A stretch of DNA of 19,335 nt from Haplosporangium gracile (lineage: Eukaryota; Mortierellomycota; Mortierellomycetes; Mortierellales; Mortierellaceae), in the NCBI GenBank assembly GCA_015499985.1, contig JAAAUF010000801.1, positions 1 to 19,335 of the forward strand, read 5' to 3'. Positions 1 to 9,001 of this stretch are shown piece by piece; position 1 is the stretch's first letter; each line of letters starts with the position of its first letter. A program made the translations under genes and the position numbers. The notes below the pieces were generated by a model. That model did not search any database and was not told the DNA's origin. It saw only the letters and a list, made by a program, of their open reading frames with translations.

Positions 1-53
1 CAGGATTTGTCGCTCTCACCGACAAGGCCCGGGTTCGATCCCCGGACTGGGAA
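1..53 (+). tRNA. tRNA-Glu (anticodon CUC), 5' end outside the window
   Basis: This is the 3' two thirds of a tRNA gene. The anticodon stem is TGTCG (8-12) pairing with CGACA (20-24), around the 7-nt loop CTCTCAC, which puts CTC at positions 15-17 and so specifies glutamate. The T arm is CCGGG (29-33), loop TTCGATC, CCCGG (41-45), and contains the B box. The 3' acceptor strand ACTGGGA (46-52) is followed by discriminator A53, and CCA is not encoded. The bases before the anticodon stem fit the end of a D arm. The 5' acceptor strand (expected TCCCAGT) lies upstream of the window, so the acceptor stem cannot be checked. Confidence 0.88.
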
Positions 54-56
54 TAC

Positions 57-73
57 TTTTGCGAACATTTTTT
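57..73 (+). terminator. RNA polymerase III terminator of the tRNA gene
   Basis: A TTTT run at 57-60 begins four bases after the tRNA 3' end, and a second run of six T follows at 68-73. Short T runs on the non-template strand directly after a tRNA are the normal Pol III stop. The second run could serve as a backup. Confidence 0.6.
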
Positions 74-116
74 AGCCCCTGCATCAAGGCTAGTGCATGC
101 GAACGCGTGTTCTTTT

Positions 117-130
117 GGGATTAGGGTTAA
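117..130. promoter_or_regulatory. TTAGGG / AACCCTAA motif between the tRNA and the ATPase remnant
   Basis: The 14 bases GGGATTAGGGTTAA contain one full TTAGGG unit flanked by partial units; the reverse strand reads AACCCTAA. Known precedents are the TTAGGG telomere repeat of many fungi and the Tbf1/TRF-like binding site ARCCCTAA. It lies about 25 bp beyond the point where ATPase homology stops. A single short match may be chance. Confidence 0.25.
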
Positions 131-154
131 TCTACTTGACAACCCGGGTTGCTT

Positions 155-2495
155 GATGAAGAAGCGAGCACCAGCCCGGCGGCAAGATACAATCGTGTCT
201 CTGATCTCAGGGCGAGGAGGGTCCATGATGCCAATGAGACCGATGATGCAGAGCTCTTGGAGTCCTTGAAGGGCAAGCTCCTCCTGGTTTGCGGTGCTGA
301 CCAAAGTTCCAGCATTGTTTCTTGCCTCAGCCAAGTAAGGACTGAAGCGACCCTTACAGAGCATCAAGACACGCTTTCCTTGACGGGACCATTGCATTTG
401 AATCCGAGAGAGTTCCGCCGACCACTCAGAGGTGAAGGACTGACTAATGTTGAAAACACCAGAGACAAAGGATGTGCAGTGGGGCAAAAAGATATCGGGG
501 GCACCTTTGACAAACACCAATTGTGAGTCCTTCTCGTTGGCAACCATGCCGGCGTTCATTACGTCGGATCGAAAGAGAGCCTTGATGGGTTGCGGTTTTT
601 GGGCTGATCCTTAACATCATCTATTTGTTGCGAGAGTTGAAGGGGATTTCCTGGGTACGCTCAAAGCAAGGAGCAAGGACTGAAGTGTCGGCGACCTGAG
701 CGGAGAATCGGAGGAGGGCACTGCCGGTGGCGTCGCCATGGACTGTGCGCTCAGGGACAGAAAACTTGAGGGGCTCGGGACCAAACTTGGCGTTATTGCA
801 GAGGAGAGTGGCCAACTGGAGCTGACGGAGGGCCGCAACAGAAGGAGTCTCTTCAGACAGATGGAGGGTTTTGGAGTTGGATTGTATTTCGATTTTGGTG
901 CGAGCTTCATCAAGACTCGATTCATTGTCAAGGAAGGCGATGTTGGTGACAAACATTTTGTTCTCGGTGAGGGTGCCGGTCTTGTCGGAGCAGATGACGT
1001 TGACACAGCCGAGGGTCTCGACGTTGGTAAGGGCCTTGGGGAGGATGTTATTTGAACGCATGCGACGCGCAATCATCATTAGCGTGAGGGAGACACACAC
1101 AGGTATACCAAAAGGAGTATATATAAAAAAAATGTGAACAATGATCGTAGGGAGTGAGGAGAGTGCAACCATGGCTGATGCAGGCGTATATGATGTCACT
1201 CCTTTTTTTTTCTAACGCGTTTCCTAGACGCATACTCATCTGTACACAAGAAAAAAATGAGAGAGTGAAAGGAGGGGACTTACCCTCGGGTATAAAAGCG
1301 ACAACACAACCCATGAGGATAACCAGAAGAACGTTCACAGGCATGAACTCGCGATACTTGACATGAAGGAACCCACCCCAGTATGAGAGAATAAGCGAGG
1401 CCAAGAAATAGTCAAGCAGACAATAATACGGACAAAGCGGCTAATCTCCTGCTAGATAATCGCCACTTTCTCCTTGCGGCCTGTCGTCAGTTTGTTGATG
1501 CGGCCCATCAGGGTGTCGTTTCCCTTCAGAACAACCACGCCGACACATGACCCCTGGACGACATGGGTGCCCATGAAGGCTACATTTTTGGACCCCAAAA
1601 AGTTTTCATCGGTATAGTTTGTGGCTCCTTCGATGGCTTCACTCTCTCCGGTGAGAACAGCGCGGTCAAAGCGGGTGTCATTCGAGGTCTGGACGAGACG
1701 CAGATCAGCGTGGACCTTGTTTCCGAGGGAAAGACTGACTCGGTCGCCGACAACAAGAGTTGATGCAGGGAGCTTGACCAACTGGCCATCGCAGATGACC
1801 ATGCAGTCAACAGGAATCATGTCCATAATGGAGGACATGACCTTGGCGGTGGAGTAATCTTGGAAGGCCGAGAAACTTGCTTGATGGAAAATAACGTATA
1901 TCTGAAAAATATAAGAGATAAAGATAAGAAAAAAAGGGTTAGCTGGTTGGCAAAAGTCTTTTTTCTTTTCTTTTTGAATGGTTGAACAACTGTTACAATA
2001 ACGCTGCTTATAACTAGAACGGCCAAGGCTAGATTGGTGGGGATAGGTTCAGGTGGAAGAACAGGCGCCCAGCAGACGAAGTAATGACACCGATTTAAAG
2101 GACCGATAGAATCTTCCAAACACACAGCCAAGGGCTTTCTTGATATAGTTGGGCTTGCGGCTATCCAAGGTGTTGGGCCCATTCGAGGTCAAATGGCGCT
2201 GAGCTTCAGCCTGGGATAGACCGAGAATCTTGTTAGTGTTGAAGCGGAGGCCGACCTCGGGGATGGTAAGTCTGTGAAAGTCGATGGTTGAGAAAAGGTC
2301 GATCTCTGGCTCAGCTACGTCGTCGTCTTTGTCCTTGTTCTTGCCCTTGGTCGTCTTGGAGTCGCCAGTCTTGTTGGAGTGCTGGGTTTCAGTAACTTGT
2401 ATGGACAAGGTGCGAAACTCAATGGGGACAGCATGCTCTTTGGCACGCTCCATCGTTTGGATTCGAACGAAGTCTAGCGACTGGTCCTTCCCCAT
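155..2495 (-). pseudogene. P-type cation ATPase pseudogene (type IIC, Na+/K+ or H+/K+ alpha-like), truncated
   Basis: Intact members pump cations across the plasma membrane. From ATG 2495 the order is: a charged N-terminus; the N-terminal cation-ATPase domain (NGPNTLDSR); TM1-2 remnants ending in PTNLALAVLV; a good intron (1902-1996); the A domain with TGES; TM3-4 with FIPEG; the P-loop DKTGTLTENKM; the N-domain DATGSALLRF (the family usually has DATE); KGAPDIF; and MDPPRPEI. Homology ends just after RRAGARFF, so the TGD loop, hinge and TM5-10 are missing. Breaks: a TAA and two frame changes in TM1 (about 2080-2130), TAG at 1452-1454 where Gln is expected, a 1-base frameshift near 1405-1412, an intron (donor GTAAGT ending 1283) whose expected acceptor near 1109-1110 reads TG instead of AG, TAG at 621-623 where Trp is expected, and another frameshift near 610. 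I assign IIC from the MDPPRPEI...RRAG.RFF context. No intact copy lies in the window. Confidence 0.88.
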
Positions 2496-2760
2496 GTTCT
2501 TTTTTTTGCATGTTTGTTGGTGGGGTTGAAGAAGACTGGGTTAAAGAAAGGGGAAGAAGGAGAGTAAATGGGAGAGATAGCGAAGCAAAAACTGACAGTG
2601 GAAGTGGAGGGGAGAGTGAACGGGTCGTAAGAAACAGGTAAAAAAGTAGAAGAAAGCGACCGCTATTTATCTCAACCATGCTATTGCCAACAGGCAACAA
2701 CCATCGAGGAAAATAGCCCGAAAGATACGCCTTCTCCATTTAGATAGTTAACTTGTATAT
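2496..2760 (-). promoter_or_regulatory. Former 5' leader and promoter of the ATPase pseudogene
   Basis: Read on the minus strand, the bases ahead of ATG 2495 are strongly CT-rich, like the leaders of the intact genes in this window. An AT-rich TATA-like string (GATAAATAG on the minus strand, near 2662-2671) sits about 170 bp upstream of the ATG. The leader looks intact although the coding region is broken. Whether it is still transcribed cannot be seen. Confidence 0.35.
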
Positions 2761-4126
2761 TTTTGAACAAGTGCAAGTGTTCGTGGTACTCCGCAATTGC
2801 ACTATACTAGCGACCGCCGCCCTTTTTTTTTTTTTTTTGGACTTGCGGTCGCTCAATGTTGAAGGTATTGGGCTGCTCTGCACGCTACTGCAGCCATGTT
2901 CTAATTTGCAAAGACACCAAAAGATGCATCAAGGGCATCTATCCTTCATCCTACCTCCACCCTTCCCCTCATCTCTTCAACGCCCATCATTCTGCGCCAG
3001 CAGAGAAAGAAAAAAGAATGAAAAGAGGTATTTGTTTGTTGAACACTGCCTTGGAGCAATGCAATCAAGGAGTGGTCAATAATAATCACGCATTTTCGTA
3101 TCCAAAAAAGATTCACGTTGTCATGGTTGCATGGTTTTTTTAAGCTGTGTGTTGTGCATGGTGTGCAGCTGTGGCAATGGCCCTTCGATCGAGCAACCAA
3201 AAAAATGTCACCCCTCTTTCAAATTGAAGATATACTTTTTGTATGTTTTTTGTGCAATGAGGCATTTTTTTTATTATTTTGAAATGCATTCGTGGTTGGT
3301 TGCCAATGAAAGGTTCGAACTCTGTTCTTGATTCACGCGACATTTAGCATTACCGAATAGTAAGAATTGCTAGAAGCTGTAGCAATCTCGATGGAGACTC
3401 GGCACTCGTCGTCCCCTATGCCTTGTTCCCCACTGAACCCCGCCATCTTGCTTACATTTTTTGAGATAATATATAATGCGAGATGGAATCCAATTGCGCC
3501 TATTTGTATCTGAGAAGGGGTCCTAGGATTGTAGACAGTAAGCTGAGTGATGAAAGGCGCGCGGTGCATAGTTTCAATGAGGCTTGTAGTATTGTCTGCT
3601 CGTCTCTTCACATAATTTTTGAAGGTGTAGTTGCGAAGAGTAAGTATTTCAGGATGTGAGGATATGTGAGGTGAGGGGGAGGCATTCGTGTAGAAGGAGA
3701 AAACAAAAACAAAAAATAAAAGAAGAGAGCAACGATATTATGTCGTTTTTCATTCATCCGCTTCAACCTCTCTCCCCTATTTCCTCCCTACTTTCCACTT
3801 TTCCACTTTTTCTTTCAGCACCTGAATTCGCTTTTGGAGGAGGCCATCAAATGCCTCAAGGAGCACAAAAAAAAAGACGCAAATAGTGTTGAGTTTGCTT
3901 CCTGCAGCCACGTGGGATTTTTCTCCTTTGTGGCGTGGCGAAGGTCGCAAATTCTACACGTGACATGTCTTTTTGATGTTTATTGTGCAAGCAAAATGGG
4001 CAAGCAAATAGGCAAGCAAGGAAAACAAGGCGTTTGCAGGACTCATGCTCTTACATGCTATTCATGCACTTCTCCTTGCCATAGACCCATCGTTGAATTG
4101 TAAATTGTAGATAGGAAAGAGAGAAG
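2761..4126. other. Non-coding stretch, no gene supported
   Basis: All six frames are short, AT-rich in translation and resemble no family I recognise. The stretch has many T and A runs. Notable items are the inverted repeat around T16 at 2809-2853, a pyrimidine tract ending in TTTCAG at 3816-3821 with an exon-like scrap after it, and a CACGTG at 3909-3914. It may be decayed sequence upstream of the broken ATPase. Confidence 0.6.
2809..2853. repeat. 9-bp perfect inverted repeat around a T16 tract
   Basis: AGCGACCGC (2809-2817) is perfectly complementary to GCGGTCGCT (2845-2853). The 27-base loop holds a run of 16 T (2823-2838) flanked by CCC and GG, which could add two inner pairs. This could form a cruciform or an RNA hairpin. 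It resembles no named element, and the T run could be a poly(A) tail read on the other strand. Confidence 0.6.
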
Positions 4127-4235
4127 ACACCCCGGAGGGTGTGCCAAAAATTGGGTCGACCCAGGCGGAAAGCCAGAGCCAAGAGGCAAGCTCTTGGCCC
4201 CGATTGAATAACTCTCTGCCTTGGACAGGTCGACC
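4127..4235. other. Structured island of consecutive hairpins and palindromes
   Basis: Five potential structures lie almost end to end: ACACCC/GGGTGT with loop CGGA (4127-4142); CCAA/TTGG with a 3-base loop (4144-4154); the palindrome GGGTCGACCC (4153-4162); GGC/GCC with loop GGAAA (4164-4174); and GCCAAGAG/CTCTTGGC with a 5-base loop (4178-4198). The palindrome core GGTCGACC recurs at 4228-4235. The island is more GC-rich than its flanks. It could be a structured RNA, a hairpin element like those of fungal mitochondrial DNA, or a small mobile-element remnant. I recognise no family. Confidence 0.45.
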
Positions 4236-4845
4236 ACCAAATAGTGTTTTTTGAATACAAAAAAGCACTCCAAGCATTCGAAAAAAGTTGAACACTCAAA
4301 GTCTCCCAGGTATCAAAACAACTATTTTCCAGTAATAAAAAGGAGCCCCAGCGTTGACACTCTCGGAAAAGACCTCATTGAGATGCCATCACATCGTTGT
4401 TCCATTTCTAGTAAGTTTACAGGAAAAAGGGAAGCAGAAAGAAACAAAAGTAAAACCTCTGTTCCTCCTACCCTTTCGTTGTTTTCTTTTTACCCAGATC
4501 GGCCTTGGCTTTCATAGCTTCTTCCTCGGGACATGTCCTTTAATGCGAAAAGGCAGTTTTGTGTGATTCTTTTTTCTATGAAGAACAGACCTAAGGGCCG
4601 CAGACGAAAAAACTTTTATGACAGGGCCGGCGCAATACCCCAGGAAAAAAAATCCACGTCACTTTTGATCACGTGGGTGGCGTAGGCATTCTCGCCTTCC
4701 TGTTCGTCTGTTCTTCGTTCGTACATTCGTTCAGGAACACATTCGAGCCAGACGCAGCAGACATCAACCCGTAAGGGAACAGGACGAACAGACGAAAAAC
4801 GGACAAAATAGTACGACAATAATACCCCATCCATCTACCTCGACC
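4236..4845 (+). promoter_or_regulatory. Upstream region of the PPP1R21-like gene
   Basis: No coding sequence is supported here. The last 200 bp hold a CRE-like half site (CACGTCAC, 4655-4662), a bHLH site (4668-4675), and an 11-base inverted repeat TTCGTCTGTTC (4703-4713) with GAACAGACGAA (4786-4796). The bases before the start codon read CTACCTCGACC ATG. There is no clear TATA box. Confidence 0.45.
4668..4675 (+). promoter_or_regulatory. RTCACGTG bHLH (Cbf1/Pho4-type) candidate site
   Basis: ATCACGTG lies 171 bp upstream of the PPP1R21-like start codon. It matches the yeast Cbf1 consensus RTCACRTG and contains the CACGTG E-box. An equivalent site occurs upstream of the TANGO6-like gene. The match is exact, but function is inferred. 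Confidence 0.4.
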
Positions 4846-7800
4846 ATGAACGACTCAGAGGAACTAGCAGAAAAATACCACAGGCTCTTTCAAGACTACA
4901 CGCGGTAATTGCTATATTCGACTTCCGCTTCGCACGACAAGTCATCCTGTCAAGAAACGTAATGGTCTCAACGCGAATGCTCCTCACAGTCCATACATGC
5001 TGACTGACATTAACTTGATCTATGTTTCCTTGTAGTATCAAGGCACAGCATGCTGTTCTCAAAAAGGCCGTGCTCAAGGTGCGTATCAAAGTTCCGTCAT
5101 TCCACACTTTAGTTTGGAACTGTTTGCGCCAATCCTCTACAGATATTAACTACCACTTGCCAATTGAACATTTCTAGGAGCAAACAGAAAATACCGCAAT
5201 GCAGGCAGCGATGAAAGAGAAGGAGCAGGAAGTCAGAAAGGTACGTGCCCTTGATTGACCCAACGATCTCTATACACTTGAGATCGATGGACGTCTTACT
5301 CACCCAAAACTTATCAATCGAACCGTGAATAGTCACTTCAAGATCTGGATCTACTCACATTCCACAACCAGCGACTGACAAAGCGCATTGAGAACCTACA
5401 GAATCAGACAGCCACTGTATGTGTCCATGTGCAGCGAATGTAATAACGAGCCTGGATGCTCTAGAGTTTCCTCCGCTGACCTTTGCTCGCTTCAATTGTA
5501 TTGAAATCAACCCGTTGTAGAAATCAGGAGGTTCATGGCTTATGGGAGGCGGATCTGTTAAGAAGGAGCTGGAAAAGTCACAAACGACATTGGAGGCCGC
5601 CACGATAGACCTTCAGGCCAAGATCGAGGAGAATGGTAATATTTTATTACAGACGGTACAAAATTGAAAGCGTCAAAAAAATAGTGTAAAGCCTCGATTG
5701 ACCCAATTGTACGCCCTCTTCATGCTTATAGAAAAACTTCACCAACAACTCTATGAGATCAACGCATTATACCCAAGACATGTCACCGAACTCCAAGGCA
5801 AGATTCAGGCATTGGAGAGGCAAAATCAGGAACTTCAGGTATGGCTTGTGCTATTTTTTTTTTCAAGAGGTCAATCGTTCTGCGAATGGCCAATAAAGGG
5901 CAATATGTTAATTTTACTTCTCTTTACTTGCTCAACGTGCCTCGAACTCTCAGGTGGATGTCCAACGCGCTGGAGTTGCCAACGAAGATACAATTGCCAT
6001 GATTAGGAAGGAAAAGGAATCTATTGAAAAGGAACTCGGAATGATTCGAGACGCCCTTGCCGGGTAGGTCAAATTCATAAGACTTCGAATTGATTAGCTG
6101 GGAATTTCAAATGTACCTTTCACATACTCTAACGATTTCCCATTGTTACATTTAGTCAGCTGAAAGATGAACAGCGGTCAAGCCAAAACCTGCGGGACAA
6201 GGTTGAGCGGCTTGAAAACGAGATTGAGCGATTGTCAAAAGTCGAGGTCGAGCTGGAGGCGCTTCAAGGCGAGCACTCAAAACTGCAGGGCGAGCTCGAA
6301 ACACTGAAGTGGATTTCGTCGGAACTTTCGCAGCTTCAGGAATCTTTTCACAAACTGGAGCGGGAAAAGGTTCAGACCGATAAGGCCCATGCACAACTGT
6401 CGCAGCAACACACAGCGTTGAAACACGCAGAGGAGAGCGGCAGGAGAACTCTGATTCAGATTCAAGACAGTTTGAAGGCTGCGCAGGACCAAAACCGGAG
6501 ATTAACTCAGGGCTTGGAGACGGCCCGAGGAGAGGCTTACGATCGTGATCAGAATCGGTTGAACCACATCCAGCAACTCGAGTCGGAACTGGCGAATGTC
6601 CGGCAGGAGCAAGAGCAACTCAAGGGTCAATATGAGGAGTTAAAAGTGGCAGAGCAAACAGCAAAAGCGGGAGAGTCCCAGACCAAGGCTGACCTCGCCA
6701 AAGATCTCTCTAAAATGGAAGCCAACTTGGCAACTACGGCGGCCAAAGTGAAGGAGTTGGAGGGAGTACGGGCGTCTCTGGAGAAGGAGCTGATTAAGAC
6801 CAAGGAAGCCCTCAAAGCAGAGCAAGAAAAGGTCGCCGCTGTGACTCATGAGGCAGCAAAGGAGGACATTACTGTCGACATCGAGGCCAAGACGGAGCCA
6901 GAGGACAACCATGTTACAAAGGAAGAAGACGCCGAGAAGGACAAGGCTCCACTTTCCAAAAAAGCCAGGAAAAAGAAGGCTGCCGCCGCTGCTGCTGCCG
7001 CCGCCGTCAAGGAAAACAAGACCACAGACGAGCCAAGCGAGGAACCCAAGACCGCTGACAGCACTGGAGACAACATGACGGAAATAGAGGTTCAGGCTGA
7101 GCAGGAAGCGCGGAAACAGCAGGATATTGCCCAGGCCAAGAAGGAGGTGGAGGAGACTTTCAAGTTTGAGATCGAGTCTCTTCGGGCACAAATTGAGACA
7201 TCTCGGGTAACGGATGCCACCCAGCAAGAGAAGCTGACTGCAGCTCAAGGTGACGATCTGAACCGCTATTTTGAGCTTGCATAAAATGCTAGGTTATGCA
7301 TTTCATTAATGGTTATATTGTCCATTACTACATCTATATCTATAGCCGCATTGGAAGCCGCCAAGGACGAAAAGGAGTCCTTGTCGAGTTCACTGGAGAT
7401 GCATATCGATCTGACCATGCAGTTGCAACAAGAAGTTGACGAGATGAAGTCCAGCCTGGTATGCTGAAACTATATGCACGAAAGTCATCATCAATGCTGC
7501 AAACATTTCGGACACTAATTATTGTTTTTGTACTTGGAATATCATATATTAGGCCAAAAAACAGGTCATGAACGGCGCAAGAAAGTCTCCTCCTATGAAT
7601 CAAGATGACGAGGACGAACTACTCGTGCGGATGCGACCAAAGAACACACAAGGAACCAAAGGTGACCATACACCTCAACGAGCATCGACCCCTGTACCAA
7701 CGGCCGCACCCACGGAGAGTAGCAAGGTTGTGGAAGCCAAGGACGGGTCGACCCAGGTGGAAAAAGTTGAGGCCAGCGACAAGGCTGTGCAGTCTGAGAG

Positions 7801-8338
7801 TGTAGAGCGTGTGGATGAGAGCACCCAGGTGGAAATTGCTGAAGGAGCTACTGCAAAAGTAGAGTCGTCAACAGAGACCGAGAAGCCAGATAAGACCAAG
7901 GGCTCGGAGGAAGTCACAGAGAGTAAGGAGGTCAGTACTAGAGTTTCAGGAGGTGCTGTGAGAGCTATTAACGATCTGCCGACAACGAGGTCGATGTTGG
8001 GACAGGAGGCGGTCAATTCGACAGGGGCGGGGACGAGCCATCAAGCCAACCGCGAGTTCCTGATCAAGAAGCACTACGAAGTCAAGGTCCAACACACCAT
8101 AGAGCAGTTGCAGTTGTCAGATGGCCGGTATACGCGTCTTCACAAGGAGTTTGGGATGCTGAAGGAGCTGCTGTTGGAAACTGTTAGGGAGAAGGAAGCA
8201 ATGAGCAAGGAATATCAGCAATTACAGGCCAAGAACGAGCTGTTGCAGGAGGAACTTGCTGCGGCGAAAGAGGATACCCGGGCGCAGGTTGAGACGATGA
8301 CCAACTTCATGAAGAGTTTTGATCAGGAAAGATTATAA
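4846..8338 (+). CDS. PPP1R21: PPP1R21-like KLRAQ-domain coiled-coil protein
   Basis: The animal protein binds PP1 and is a core subunit of the FERRY complex, a Rab5 effector on early endosomes. Exons: 4846-4904, 5036-5078, 5178-5240, 5333-5416, 5521-5635, 5732-5838, 5954-6063, 6156-7249, 7346-7458, 7553-8338. Phases close to give 857 aa (human about 780). Residues 1-36 carry the KLRAQ signature (RIKAQHAVLKKAVLKEQ). DLDLLTFHNQRLTKRIENLQ (about 87-106) and KIEENEKLHQQLYE (117-130) also match the animal protein. Residues about 195-455 are coiled coil. A Lys-rich patch leads into Ala9 (469-477), and an acidic linker carries STQVE twice. The conserved C-terminal block (762-857: FLIKKHYEVKVQHTIEQLQL) matches the TTKRSYEDQ region. 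The animal central domain is not recognisable and is replaced by coiled coil and linker. It has no signal peptide or membrane segment. Family assignment is firm from both ends; a FERRY role in fungi is inference. Confidence 0.85.
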
Positions 8339-8342
8339 TAAA
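8337..8342 (+). terminator. AATAAA poly(A) signal overlapping the PPP1R21-like stop codon
   Basis: The gene ends TTATAATAAA. The TAA stop (8336-8338) shares two bases with AATAAA, and a T-rich stretch follows. If used, cleavage would leave a 3' UTR of only about 20-30 nt. Confidence 0.5.
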
Positions 8343-9001
8343 TTTTCTTTTTAGTATCAAAATTACGGTCGAGACAGAGCATGTGTGTCAGGGCGTGCGG
8401 CCCAATGCTTGGTCGTGAGACAGACACTCCAAAAGGCGATAAATGCGGGAGTGAGCCTTGCTTGAACTTGAAGTTCCTTGTCCCCCTTTTTTCCTTTTTT
8501 TCGCTTTCATTTTCTTTTTGTCCTTGCTTCACACCCTTTACACTCTACCTCGCTCCTTCAGTCCTCGCCCACTACGCATCTTTCCCCTACCTCTCTCAAA
8601 CAACGCAACCACAGACTCCACATTAAACAACGCATCCTCTCGCCTCACAAACTTACATCCGTACGTTGATCCTATTACTCACACAACGTCAAAGCGAAAC
8701 CTTTACGTCTTCTCAAGTATCATGCAGGGTTCGAAGTACAAACGCCGTCAAAGAGCAAAAACACAACTGGAGTGATCGGGATGATGCAATACACAAGGCG
8801 CGGGAATGGACTTGGCCTTCACTTTGCATCTGCAACCTAAGAACAGAGGCATCTACATCGGTCATTCAACGTTCTCAGAGGATGACCACTCTGGAGAAAG
8901 AACGTTCATTCTCACAGAGTGTTCACGACTCAAAGGCAAACAAGTCCTTCTGACATGGTGTATTTATGTTTCGTCCCTTCCAGGTGTAGCTTCTATCCTT
9001 T
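8343..9001 (+). promoter_or_regulatory. Intergenic region and 5' leader of the GT49 gene, probable 5' UTR intron
   Basis: No gene is supported. A TATA-like GATAAATG (about 8439-8446) is followed by a long CT tract (8475-8600) and a C/A-rich stretch typical of a transcript start. A GTACGT donor-like site is at 8661. A strong acceptor (TTTCGTCCCTTCCAG, ending 8983) with a CTGAC branch-like motif (8950-8954) lies just before the GT49 start. Together these suggest a 5' UTR intron of about 320 nt. A 17-codon open frame starts in its middle (ATGCAGGGTTC, about 8721) and would matter only if the intron were retained. Confidence 0.4.

Noticed and set aside
2080..2130. A hidden intron explaining the frame change in TM1 of the ATPase
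   Set aside because: The minus strand here has no GT..AG pair of workable length, and a third frame with a TAA carries part of the expected TM1; frameshift mutation fits better.
3312..3324. B-box-like GGTTCGAACTC suggesting a second tRNA
   Set aside because: The flanks do not form a T stem and no A box or cloverleaf lies upstream.
3333..3611. 92-codon minus-strand open frame in the non-coding stretch
   Set aside because: It starts at GTG, shows no recognisable motif and has no promoter or splice context.
6640..7248. 202-codon minus-strand open frame
   Set aside because: It is the Leu/Phe-rich antisense shadow of the coiled-coil exon of the PPP1R21-like gene; the plus strand has a spliced, family-matching model.
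4153..7760. Shared 13-mer GGGTCGACCCAGG at 4153 and about 7745
   Set aside because: One match of this length is expected by chance in a window of this size, and one copy lies in coding sequence.
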